DNA from: Candidatus Altimarinota bacterium
GTDB lineage: Bacteria > Patescibacteriota > Gracilibacteria > BD1-5 > UBA6164
Direction of reading: 5' to 3'
DNA length: 64,000 nt
Assembly (NCBI GenBank): GCA_013368515.1
Contig: JABWCI010000004.1
Location: 1 to 64,000, forward strand
Under the pieces are notes generated by a model. The model searched no databases. It worked only from the letters and a program-made list of their open reading frames with translations, and was not told where the DNA came from. Of the stretch, positions 54,988-64,000 are shown one piece after another. The position numbers and the translations under genes were made by a program. The stretch's first letter is position 1. Every line of letters begins with the position of its first letter.

Positions 54988-55017
54988 ACAAAATTCATCT
55001 TCGGATGGATTTTTTTG
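54988..55017 (+). terminator. UUCG-tetraloop terminator
   Basis: AAATTCATC-TTCG-GATGGATTT plus T6, directly after element copy 2. It suggests that the element is transcribed from the plus strand. Confidence 0.7.
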
Positions 55018-55227
55018 TTGGCTTAAATTAGGAGAAATACTACTAAAAAAATGTGTGTGAGAATATTTTTTATATATTTCTAAATTATTTATTTTATTTT
55101 TTATTCCATTTCATTATAAGTTTCATACCGCACTCTTAAATCCTATTATTTTTAATATTAAATAACCAGTTCCTCATACTTAAAAATTATATATCAATTT
55201 TAAAGAAAAATTCAGAAAATTATACTT
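55018..55227. other. Intergenic stretch with no clear gene
   Basis: About 210 nt with no convincing frame. On the minus strand a short run (GTGYLILKIIGFKSAVG) looks like a decayed gene fragment but is interrupted by stops. Confidence 0.3.
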
Positions 55228-55506
55228 TTATCTACTCAAATATAATGTTACAAGTACCATATCTCAAGCTTTTTTATTTATAGCATATCTTATTTCTTTA
55301 TTTATTGAAATTATTTTATCTTCATTTTTTCTTGGAGCTAGGTTTATACTTTTTATCTTATAATTATCTATATATCAAGATACTTTTAATTCTCACCATT
55401 TTCATGATATTTTAGATGTATTTGGAATTACTAAATGGTATGTCCATGCTCAAAATCAGTATTTATATTTTAATTCCAGTTTTTCATTTTCTATTAATGG
55501 TATCAT
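55228..55506 (-). CDS. DUF1905-domain protein
   Basis: 92 residues, the full size of the domain. Typical blocks are GAWTYHLVIP, GKWGELKVSGYIDNYKIKS and LAPRKNEDKIISINKEIRYAINKKAGDMVLVTLYL. The domain is a small beta-barrel, often fused to YdeI-like modules; function unknown. It is divergent from the restriction operon at 55650. Confidence 0.85.
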
Positions 55507-55649
55507 TTTTATAAAAGTTAAATAATAATATTAATTATAAACAATAACCTTAATATAGAATATACAAAATATATACTTTGTAAAATTTTATTTTGAAAAG
55601 GTAAATAAATAATTATAATAAATTATAAATATCTATTTACCTTTTTGTT

Positions 55650-58631
55650 ATGGCTCAATTATTCAAAAAAAATGTTTTAAAAGACAAATTACAAAATTAT
55701 GAAATTCAAAATTTTGAAGAAAAAATTAAAATAATAGAGAATTGGAATAATTTATATGTTTCTTGAAACCTACAAAATAAAAAAGAAGAAGAACTTGAAG
55801 CACCATTTTGAGATGATTTTTTTTGAAAGATTTTATGATATGATTCATTGACTCAAAATGAACTATATAATAGAAAATTTCAACCAAAAGTACCTGAATG
55901 ATGACAAAAAGCAGATTTATGACTTGGATTTTTTTCTAGTGTAGAAGATACTATGAAAGTAGTTATAGAACTAAAAGATGCTAAAACTTCTCTTGATAAA
56001 CCTCAACAAAGAGCCTGAAATCTTACACCAATACAACAAGCTTTTAAGTATAAACCTTATTTTAAAGAGGTTGATTTTATAATTGTTTCAAATTTTTATG
56101 AAACAAGACTTTATATAGATAGTTATTATGACTATGAAAGTTTTACTCTACCCGATTTAGTAAATCCAACTGATAATTATTTCAATTTTAGGAAATTTTA
56201 TTATCTACTTTGCAAAGATAATCTTATCTCTAAAAAAGGTGAGAGTAATACAAAATCACTTCTTTCTCTTATAAGAATAAAAGAAAAAGAAATTACAAAA
56301 CAATTTTATAAAGAATATACAATTTTAAGAAAAGAACTTTTTAAAGATATAGTTGTAAATAATCCTTGATTTAAGAAAACTGAACTTGATTTTTTATTAA
56401 ACAAAACTCAAAAAATAATTGATAGAATTATTTTTGTGCATTTTTGTGAAGATCTATGACTTCTTCCACAATGAAAATTAAAGGAAAATATACTTAGAGC
56501 CGAAGAACTTGATTTTACTCCTTGGGAAGTATTAAAAAAATTCTTTAAATGAGTTGATTCTTGAAGTGAAAAATTGGGAATTCCAGATTGATATAATTGA
56601 TGATTATTTCATGAAGATATAGAATTAAACAACTTAAAAGTTTGAAATGAAATTTGTAAAAAGTTTGTTGATTTGTGAGAATATAATTTTTCAGATGACT
56701 TAACTGTAAATATTTTATGACATATTTTTGAACAATCTATAAGCGATATAGAAGAACTTAAAGACAAGATAAACAAACAAGAAGAAGCAACACTTTCAAA
56801 AAGAAAGAAAGACTGAGTTTTTTATACTCCAGAATATATAGTTGATTATATAGTTAAAAATAGTGTTGGTAAAAAAATAGACGAATGGGAAGAAGAATTA
56901 AAAGAAAAACACTTTTTGAAAGATGATATAAATGACAAAAACTATACAAAAAGAGCTATTTCAGTTTACCAAGATTTACAAATAAAAGTTCAAGAAATAA
57001 AAGTTTTGGATCCCGCTTGTTGAAGTGGTGCTTTTTTGGTGAAAGTTTTTGATTTTTTACTTGAAAAGAATAAGGAAATTTCAAAAAAGCTAGAAGATTT
57101 ATGAGTAAATCAAGGTTTATTTTCTAGTGATAGTTATTTTAAATCTATCTTACAAAACAATATTTATTGAGTGGATTTAAACGAAGAAAGTGTTGAAATA
57201 ACTAAATTATCACTTTGGTTAAAAACAGCTTCAAAAGGTAAAAAACTAGCAAATCTTGATAAAAATATCAAATGTTGAAATAGTTTAATTGATGATAAGG
57301 AAATAGCAGGAGATAAAGCTTTTGTTTGGGAAACAGAATTTGGTGAGATTTTTGCTAATTGAGGTTTTGATGTGATTGTTGGGAATCCGCCTTATGTTGT
57401 TGTTAATAAAAATGATGAAATTTCTAAATTATACGAATGGAATGAAGATTTATATTTGATGTTTTTTGAAAGATGACTTAAAAAATTAATAAAAAAGGAA
57501 TGATACTTTGGTTTTATAACCCCAAGATTTTTCTTAGTAAATAAATCAAATTCTAATTTTAGAAAATTTTTATTAAATAATATAAATTTAGTAAAATTAG
57601 TTGAAACATCTCCTTTTGAAGATGCTAACACAGAATGTGTAATTTCAATTATTAATTTTAATAAAATAGATGATATTATTGAGGTTTTTAAAGATTTAGA
57701 CTGAAATATTTTATATATTAGTTCAATATCAAAAGAAATTATAAATAAAAATTTAGATTTTTTAATTAATACAAGTTTAACTTGAATTCAAAATGATTTG
57801 AATATAAAAATAGAACAAAATACTAAAAAAATATCGGAGATATCTATATCAAAAAGATGAATGGAAGTGTGAAAGCCCTTTTTAAGAGAACTTTCATATT
57901 GAATTGAATCTTTAATATGACAAGATATTAATAAATATACTTTATCTTTTGAAAATACTTTTATTTCAGAAAATCATAATGAATATGTAAGATTAAAAGA
58001 ATTTTTTATTTGAGAAAATATATATTTAAGAAGAGTGGCAAAAGAATTAATTGCCTATTTATGAAATAGTTTTGCTTACAATAAGAATATTTATTGATTA
58101 AAAATAAATGATGTAAATTTTTCATCTAAATTTATCTTAACTTTATTAAATTCATCTTTACTTACATATTATTATAAAAGTAAATTTTCTACTAAAAAAT
58201 GAGATTTGTTTCCAGAAATACAAACATATCTTTATAATCAATTACCAATAAAAAATATTCCACTTTCAGAACAACAACCTTTCATAGAAAAAGCAGACTT
58301 TATGCTTGAAAACAATAAAATCTTACAAGAAAAAACAAACAAATTTTTAAATAGATTAAAAACTAGTTTTTGAATAGAAAAACTTTCTTGAAAACTTGAA
58401 AAGTTTTATGATTTAGATTTTGGTGGTTTTGTAAATGAACTTAAGAAAAATAAAATAAATCTTAGTTTAAAAGACCAAGATGAGTGGGAAGATTATTTTA
58501 ATAGTTATAAAAATGAGATTTTAGAGATAAAAAATGAAATAGAAAAATGTGATAGGGAAATAGATGAAATGGTTTTTGATTTGTATGAATTAGATGAAGA
58601 GGAGAGAAGAGTGGTTTTAGGAATTAATTAA
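55650..58631 (+). CDS. Type IIG restriction-modification enzyme (Eco57I-like)
   Basis: 993 residues. The N-terminal nuclease domain has a PD-(D/E)xK-like site (ADLGLG... VVIELKDAKT, ~104-112). The helical connector precedes the N6-adenine methyltransferase, with motif I DPACGSGAFLVK (~453), the GVDLNEES acidic loop and catalytic NPPY (~579). The C-terminal ~350 residues are the target-recognition region ending in a coiled coil. Both activities reside on one chain, so no separate methylase is needed. It heads an operon with three small genes (gaps 5, 8 and 1 nt). Confidence 0.9.
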
Positions 58632-58636
58632 AAAAT

Positions 58637-59188
58637 ATGGAAATAAAAGATAAAATTGAACTAAGAAAACAAATATTAAAAGAATTGTATATTAGTTGGG
58701 AAAAATGAGAAGATTTTATTAATAAATTAGATGAAAAATTTGATAAAATTAATGAATTAGATTTAGATTTACAAATTTTATATCTTAGTGATAAATGATA
58801 TCTAACAATTTATTGACGTTGTACATGACCAAGATACTTAAATTGTGCTTGAATTAGAATTTCAGAACACTGAATTGATTTAATAGAGAATAAAGAAGAA
58901 TTTAATCATTTATTTAAAATTGAAGTTAATAATGTATCTGATATTAATAATTCTGTTATTTCAATTTGAAATAATAATAAAATAGAAAATATTAATAATG
59001 AAATTGATAAAATTTTAGAAATAATAGAAAAAAATAATCTTGATAGAAAAGATGATATAAAAGCTTTATTAAATGAATTTAAAAGTACAAATGACAAGAA
59101 TAAATTAGTTGATGTTTTTAGTATCTTATGAAGTTGAGCAAGTATTAATAGTATGATAATTGCTTTAAGTAGTTTAATTAATCCATAA
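58637..59188 (+). CDS. Unknown protein in restriction operon, 183 aa
   Basis: The N-terminal ~95 residues are mixed alpha/beta (LDLQILYLSDKGYLTIYGRC, GIRISEHGIDLIE). An Asn-rich linker (ISIGNNNKIENINNEID) follows, then helices (IDKILEIIEKNNLDRKDDIKALLNEF) and a hydrophobic end SILGSGASINSMIIALSSLI. That tail recalls C-terminal modules of several small proteins of unknown function linked to mobile or defence loci, but I cannot name a family. It is 5 nt after the restriction enzyme gene. Confidence 0.65.
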
Positions 59189-59196
59189 AATAACCT

Positions 59197-59886
59197 ATGA
59201 AAAAATACAACATTTACTGTGATGAAAGTAGTATAAATAATAAAAATTTGTTATTTATGTGAATTTGAGCAATTCAAATCGAGAGAGAATATAAAAATAT
59301 TGTTATAAAAAAACTGAAAGAATTGAAATATCGATATAATTATAATCTTGAAATAAAATGGAGAAAAGTATCTCCTAAAACTAAGGATTTTTATATAGCT
59401 TTGGTTGATTTTTTCTTTGAAAATAATTTTAATTTTTATTCAATTATAATTGATAAAGAAAAATTGAAATTAAAAGATTATCATAATGATGATGAAGAAT
59501 TAGCTTTTTATAAATATTATTATTTTTTATTAAAAAATAGGTTTCAAGATTGAAATGAATATTATTTATATTTAGATCAAAGAATTAAAAAAGATAAAGA
59601 TAGAGTTAGAAAAATATCTGAATTTTTTGATTATGAATCACAATCGAGACAAGAAAGTTTTAATATAAAACATATTTGAGAATATGATTCAAATATTCAC
59701 TTATTAATTCAATTAGCAGATTTTTTTATTTGAGCTGTTTGTTATAACTATAATGATATAAACAGTTCAGAAGTAAAAAGAGAAATTATTAATCTTATGT
59801 CTAATAAATTAAATAAAGATAATTTAAAATTTTCATCTCAATTATATGATGAAAAATTCAATATATTTAAAATAAAAATGAAATAA
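59197..59886 (+). CDS. DUF3800 protein (RNase H-like fold)
   Basis: 229 residues. The hallmark acidic motifs are YCDES (7-11), YLYLDQRIKKDKDR (LDxR) and LLIQLADFFIGAV (QxADxxxG). DUF3800 proteins have a predicted RNase H-like nuclease fold and often occur in defence and mobile regions. It is 8 nt downstream of the unknown gene, in the restriction operon. Confidence 0.85.
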
Positions 59887-59887
59887 T

Positions 59888-60322
59888 ATGTGATGAAAAT
59901 TTCCAAATTTAATTGAATTTGAAACAGAACAAGAATACAAAGAACTATTTATTTCTGAATATATAGAAAAAGAATTCAAGACTCATGATTGAATTATTAT
60001 TAAAGTTCAGGAATGACATTTTGAACATATATTTTATAGAGATAAATGAACTCCTAATGTTTATTTTGATAAATGGTTAGCTAGAAGAATTCTTTTTTTA
60101 AGACCAATTGTTGAAAATGTAACTTGAAATATTGAAATATATGATTGACCAAATTTTAAAAGTAAAAGAGATGAAAGGTCATATATTTATGTTTATTGAA
60201 AAATTTGTATTTTTTTATGAAAAATGTGAAATTGAAATTTTTTTCCAATAACTGCATATCAAAAAAATAATAAAGAATTAGAAAGAATTAGAAAAAGTAA
60301 GAATATAAAAAGGATTGTTTAA
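59888..60322 (+). CDS. RelE/BECR-fold-like protein, 144 aa
   Basis: It starts MGGKFPNLIEFETEQEYKELF. The centre FEHIFYRD and ARRILFLRPIVENVTG precede SKRDERSYIYVYGKICIFLGKMGNGNFFPITAY. This order of helix, His and beta strands recalls BECR (barnase-EndoU-colicin-RelE) nucleases such as PBECR toxins, but catalytic residues are not certain. It is the last gene of the operon, 1 nt after DUF3800. A terminator overlaps its end. Confidence 0.55.
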
Positions 60323-60342
60323 TAAGTCTAAACAATCCTAAA
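60311..60342 (+). terminator. Terminator of the restriction operon
   Basis: AGGATTGTTTA/TAAACAATCCT overlapping the last stop codon. Confidence 0.65.
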
Positions 60343-60523
60343 AGAAAAACTCTGGCAACAGATAAGCCTATGGCAAATCTCCCTGTTTCAGTATTCCATA
60401 ATTGGAAACATAAGTATTATATTACTTTTATTTATAAAATCAAAACTTTTCTATTTACTTTTATTAAAAGTATTGTAAAATATAATTAATTAAAAAATCT
60501 TAATTTTCTAATACATTATCTAT
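60343..60523. other. Non-coding stretch with a GC-richer patch
   Basis: 60350-60410 (CTCTGGCAACAGATAAGCCT...) is clearly richer in G and C than the surroundings and contains short complementary runs. No known riboswitch was matched. The minus strand reads a short TGRFAIGLSVARVFL-like string, perhaps a gene remnant. The rest is AT-rich and likely holds the next promoter. Confidence 0.3.
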
Positions 60524-61074
60524 ATGAAAAAACTAAAAATCACTGATAAAATAGAAACTGATAGATTAATTATGGAAATTCCAAATATAAATGATGCTAA
60601 AGAATTATACTCTTTAATAGATGATGATGTTGTAGAATTTATGTATTGTGGTCTAAATCAAAAGATTATAAAGAACTAGAAAATCATATAAATAATACAA
60701 TTATTTCTTGTAATGATTGAAAATCTTGGGATTGTATCATAAGATTAAAAGAAAATAATAAAATCATTTGAAAAGTTTGAATTATAAAATATGAAGAAGA
60801 TATTGATTCAATGGAACTTTGATATTGGATATGAAAAGAATTTTGGTGAAAATGATATATACCAGAATGTGTTGAAAAAATTAAAGATTTTTGATTTTCT
60901 CAATTATGAATAAATAGAATTGTATTAATTGCTACAAAAGAAAACCTTAAATCAAGAAGAGTTGCGGAAAAATGTTGATTTAAACTTGATTGAATAATAA
61001 GATGAAATGCTTTAGTAAAATGAAAAATTGTTGATAAAGCAATTTATACATTTTTGAAAGATGATTTAGAATAA
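60524..61074 (+). pseudogene. GNAT acetyltransferase (RimJ/RimL-like), frameshifted
   Basis: ATG 60524 opens MKKLKITDKIETDRLIMEIPNINDAKELYSLIDDDVVEFMY, then meets TAG near 60675. Another frame resumes at WSKSKDYKELENHI and runs to TAA 61074 with the GNAT core: LGYWIGKEFWGKGYIPE (acetyl-CoA loop) and RIVLIATKENLKSRRVAEKCGFKLDG. Removing two bases near TATTGTGGTCT restores one frame of ~182 residues. So this is either a decayed gene, a sequencing error, or a real frameshift. It resembles RimJ-type N-acetyltransferases. Confidence 0.75.
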
Positions 61075-61172
61075 AAAATCTTGGGATTAAAAGATATTTT
61101 TAAAAATATGTTTTATTGTTATTTACAAATAAAATCATATAATAAACAAAATTATAAAATAATACTAGTTAA

Positions 61173-62543
61173 ATGAAATTTAGTGATTTAAAATTGATAA
61201 ACCCTTTATTAAAAGCTTTGGAAAAAGCAGGTTTTGATACACCTACTCAGGTGCAAGAAAAAGTTATTCCTCTAGCATTGGAATGAAATGATATATTGGC
61301 AACAGCTCAAACTTGAAGTGGTAAAACACTTGCTTTTTGTTTGCCTATGCTTCAAAGATTTTGTTTAGCAAATGTAGAGAGAGAACAAGCTTGAGAAAAA
61401 CCTAAAAGACTTATAAAAGCTTTGATCATTGCTCCAACTAGAGAACTTTGTGTACAAATTTGAGAAACTTTTGCTCCATATTGTACAAATACAAACTTAA
61501 AATATAGTGTTATTTTTGGTTGAGTAAATGATTTTCATCAAAAGAAAGCAATTGAAAAATGACTTGATATTTTGATTGCAACTCCTTGAAGATTGGAAGA
61601 TTTGATTAGTCAATGAGTGATTAAATTGTCATATGTTGAGGTTTTGGTTTTGGATGAAGCAGATCGTATGCTTGATTTATGATTTTTGAGTGATGTTAAA
61701 AAAATAGTAAAGAGAATTTGAAAAGCTAGACAGTCTATGCTTTTTTCAGCAACTATGCCATCTGAAATTAGAAAATTAGCTAATGATATATTAAATAATC
61801 CAAAAGAGATAAGTGTAGATAAAGTAAATACACCAACAAATAATATAACTCAAGAATTATTTAATGTAAAAAATAGTTTTAAAAGACATGTTTTACAATA
61901 TCTTGTTAAGAAAAAAGAATTTGATTCTATAATAGTTTTTGTTAGGACATGAGAAGATACTCAATTTGTAACAGAATATGTAAAAAGTGTTTGAGTAAAA
62001 GCTGAAAATATATTTAAATGAAAATCTCAAAATGCTAGACAAAAAGCTATTAAATCATTGAAATCTTGAGAAATAAAAGTACTTGTTGCAACTGATATAG
62101 CTTCTAGATGATTGGATATAAGTGATTTATCATGTGTTATAAATTACAATATTCCAAATGTGAGTGAAGATTATATTCATCGTATTTGAAGGACTGCAAG
62201 AGCAGGAAAAAAGGGTATAGCATATAGTATTTGTAATGAAACAGATAAAGCAAATTTAGAAAAAATAGAAAAATTGATTTGATATAAAATTCCAGTTTCA
62301 ACTGATGAAAATTATAAAAATGAAGTTATTCCAACTGTAAAGATATTAGGTTATTCTGATTTTAAAGAAGATTTTAAAAAAGAAACAAAAACAAAGAAAA
62401 AAGTTTTTAAACATGATTATGATAAAATAGATACTAAAACTAAAAAAGTTGAATTAAAAGATAAAAAACAAAAACTTTCATCAAAAGAAGTTTATACTAA
62501 ATTTAAGGCATCAAAACCAAGAGGTAAAACAAAAAAAAGATAG
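61173..62543 (+). CDS. DEAD-box RNA helicase
   Basis: 456 residues. Q motif is FDTPTQVQEKVIP; P-loop AQTGSGKT (43-50, first Gly TGA); PTREL; TPGRLEDL; DEAD at ~161 (LVLDEADRMLDLGF); SATMP ~191; IVFVRTGE; ATDIASRGLDI; HRIGRTARAGKKG ~335-347. The C-terminal ~90 residues are lysine-rich, typical of RhlE/CsdA-type tails that bind RNA. It unwinds RNA in ribosome assembly or decay. Confidence 0.96.
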
Positions 62544-62563
62544 TTTAATCACTATCTTTTTTA
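62535..62563. terminator. Bidirectional terminator
   Basis: AAAAGATAGT/ACTATCTTTT between the helicase and mscS-like genes. Confidence 0.7.
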
Positions 62564-63408
62564 TATGATTCAACAAATAAGGCTATTTTATTTTGCATAT
62601 CTAAAATTGCTTTTTGTTTTTCAACCATAAATATCTTTATTATTAGATACTCTTTATCATATTTAAATCTAAGCTTATATTTGTAGCCTATAAAAGTTTT
62701 ATAATTTCAAACATTATTTATATTTTTCTTTACTAGGTTTTCATCTAAAAATTCTTTTAATTTTTCCAGAAACTCATCATAACTTATTTTAAATAATTTA
62801 TTATAAAAATATATTTCAAATTCATCTTTTCTATATTTTCAAATTCATATTTCTTCTCTTTTTACATTATCTACTATTACTTTAAAATTTGGAACAGTAT
62901 AAAATTGTCAATTGTGTTCTCAATTTTCGTTTTTTCAAATCAGACCTATGTTAAGTATATTTATATATATTATTTCTCATCTTATAGCATTGTTTTGATC
63001 TCAAAAAACTATATTTTCTCATATTCTAAAATGAGCTGAAATATAAAAAAATCAAAAAAATGATAAAATGGCTTCTTTAAATGTTATTATTATCGCTCAA
63101 ACAGCTATGGCTAAGAAGCTAAATACTCAAGGTATCTTAAATAATATAAATGATCAAATTCAAGTAAAAACCAAAGCAAGTCTTAAAAATTTTATTATAT
63201 TTTTTCATTTATAATATTCTATGTATAAATCCTGGTCTAATGAATCTATATTTTCTATATTTTCTAGTTCTTCCTCACTATATTTTTTATTGATTTCATT
63301 TTTTAATTTCTTAATTTTACTTTTTAGAATTAATTCTATTATTATATATAAAACAATTATAAGAACTATCATTATCGTATTAATATTTTCTTTTATTATA
63401 TCTATCAT
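62545..63408 (-). CDS. MscS-family small-conductance mechanosensitive channel
   Basis: 287 residues. A first membrane helix (TIMIVLIIVLYIIIELIL), a charged linker (NKKYSEEELENIENIDSLDQ), then a pair of helices (LRLALVFTGIGSFILF, VFSFLAIAVGAIIITFKEAILSFFGFFYI) precede the MscS beta domain RIGENIVFGDQNNAIRGEIIYINILNIGLIG...YTVPNFKV. An in-frame TGA joins the N-terminal helix to the rest. It relieves turgor on osmotic downshift. The TM3 helix is less Gly/Ala-rich than E. coli MscS. Confidence 0.85.
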
Positions 63409-63557
63409 AATTACTCATTTTTTTATTTTTAATAGTGTCATATAATTATAAAGATATTTTATTTTTGTCTAATTTTAATATTTTTATTTTTTAAATTTTA
63501 CTCTTGATTTATATTGTTTTTTATTTATATTTAAAATAATATTTTTAAATTTTTTTT

Positions 63558-64000
63558 ATGGCAAAAGTAGATTCTTCTCAAAAGTTAGATGATAAGGTTT
63601 ATTCTAGATTTGTAGAGTGATTATTAATTGAGCAACCAACAGATATAGTTGAGTTATCAGATATTACAAAAAGAGAAATGGTAAATATATTGTGACAAAA
63701 TAAACTTTTTGAACTTTTGAAAAGAGCACATGCAGATTGATTTATAGTAGAAAGTGATAATATAATAAATTGATTTGAACAAGAAAGAGAAATAAAAATA
63801 CTCGAAATTGATAAAGTTCAATTAATTTCAGATTTAGAAGAAAAAGTATGAGCAGAAAAAGTTTTTGAGTGACTAATTATAGATACTTATTTTGATTTTG
63901 ATAGTGATCATATAGAGAAAATAGATTGAAAAGTAAGTTTCAGAATAAGGGAAAAAAGAGATATAAAATGACATTCTAGTTTTTATTATACTATAAAAAG
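63558..64000 (+). CDS. CYTH-domain protein with N-terminal extension (cut by window end)
   Basis: At least 147 residues. The first ~75 are helical (KVDSSQKLDDKVYSRFVEGLL, TKREMVNILGQNKLFELLKRAH) and unlike known CYTH partners. Then the CYTH signature EREIKILEIDK (ExExK) follows, with DTYFDFD, GKVSFRIREKRD and YYTIK (tunnel basic residues) before the window ends. A triphosphate-acting or nucleotide-binding role is likely. It is the second CYTH gene in the window. Confidence 0.8.

Noticed and set aside
50600-55250. Integrase or transposase that would explain the tRNA-adjacent copies
   Set aside because: No such gene, nor any frame with integrase or transposase motifs, was found between the two elements or next to them.
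60343-60430. Known riboswitch (c-di-GMP, SAM, preQ1, fluoride)
   Set aside because: Conserved cores of these classes were not found, and the patch lies before a broken acetyltransferase rather than a fitting target gene.

Overview
The window is chromosomal DNA of a very AT-rich bacterium that reads UGA as glycine (translation table 25). It is most likely a member of Candidatus Absconditabacteria (SR1) or Gracilibacteria in the CPR/Patescibacteria. The recoding is visible directly. In-frame TGA falls on invariant glycines of the DEAD-box helicase P-loop (TGSGKT), the FtsE Walker B region (DEPTGNLD), the glutaredoxin CGFS site and the MurG glycine motifs. Genes end only in TAA or TAG. All coordinates below use this code; under the standard code almost every gene would be cut into pieces.

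Layout. 0.3-3 kb: pnp and an unknown gene. 3-9.4 kb: a signalling block on both strands, with an EAL-domain protein and two OmpR-type regulators (minus strand) facing a zinc-ribbon protein, a membrane histidine kinase and a third regulator (plus strand). A tandem 11-bp direct repeat lies in the shared promoter region. 9.4-12.3 kb: a CYTH protein, a VTC-type polyphosphate polymerase and a PiT phosphate transporter. 12.4-14.2 kb: MurG and a PAP2 phosphatase (lipid II and undecaprenyl cycle). 14.3-16.2 kb: a divergent HisRS-family protein with a BolA/Grx4 pair. 16.2-24.9 kb: tRNA-Arg, a second EAL protein, a methyltransferase-like protein, RecJ/RecX, an MFS carrier and a tight operon of DUF2130, MazG, IMPACT and YgjP-like genes. 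25-38.5 kb: YggS, Nif3, a TPR protein, a flippase, an NhaP-type antiporter, EF-P, FtsE, CspA, endonuclease III, thioredoxin behind a Fur-like palindrome, a PilC/GspF pilus platform protein and Hsp20.

38.5-43.8 kb holds a three-gene surface locus (minus strand). It encodes a 963-residue secreted protein with two CBM2-like domains, a 225-residue surface protein that shares its C-terminal domain, and a membrane-anchored DUF916-like protein. The set resembles the large WxL / small WxL / WxL-interacting protein clusters of Firmicutes and may be an adhesion or host-attachment apparatus. 43.9-49.4 kb carries ksgA, an ATP-grasp ligase, lepA and a DUF1704-type metallopeptidase. 49.4-54.7 kb carries a soluble two-component pair, tRNA-His, and the translation genes rpsA, rpsB and tsf. 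tRNA-Trp follows.

Each of tRNA-His and tRNA-Trp is followed by a short non-coding element. The two elements are related to each other and are bracketed by inverted and direct copies of the T-arm and 3' end of the adjacent tRNA. 55.6-60.3 kb is an accessory operon: a type IIG restriction-modification enzyme plus three small genes (unknown, DUF3800, RelE/BECR-like). The window ends with a frameshifted acetyltransferase, a DEAD-box helicase, an MscS channel and a second CYTH protein cut by the window edge.

The best candidates for something undescribed are the CBM2/WxL-like surface locus, the tRNA-trailing element family, the EAL and two-component block with its direct-repeat operator, and the restriction operon's accessory genes.
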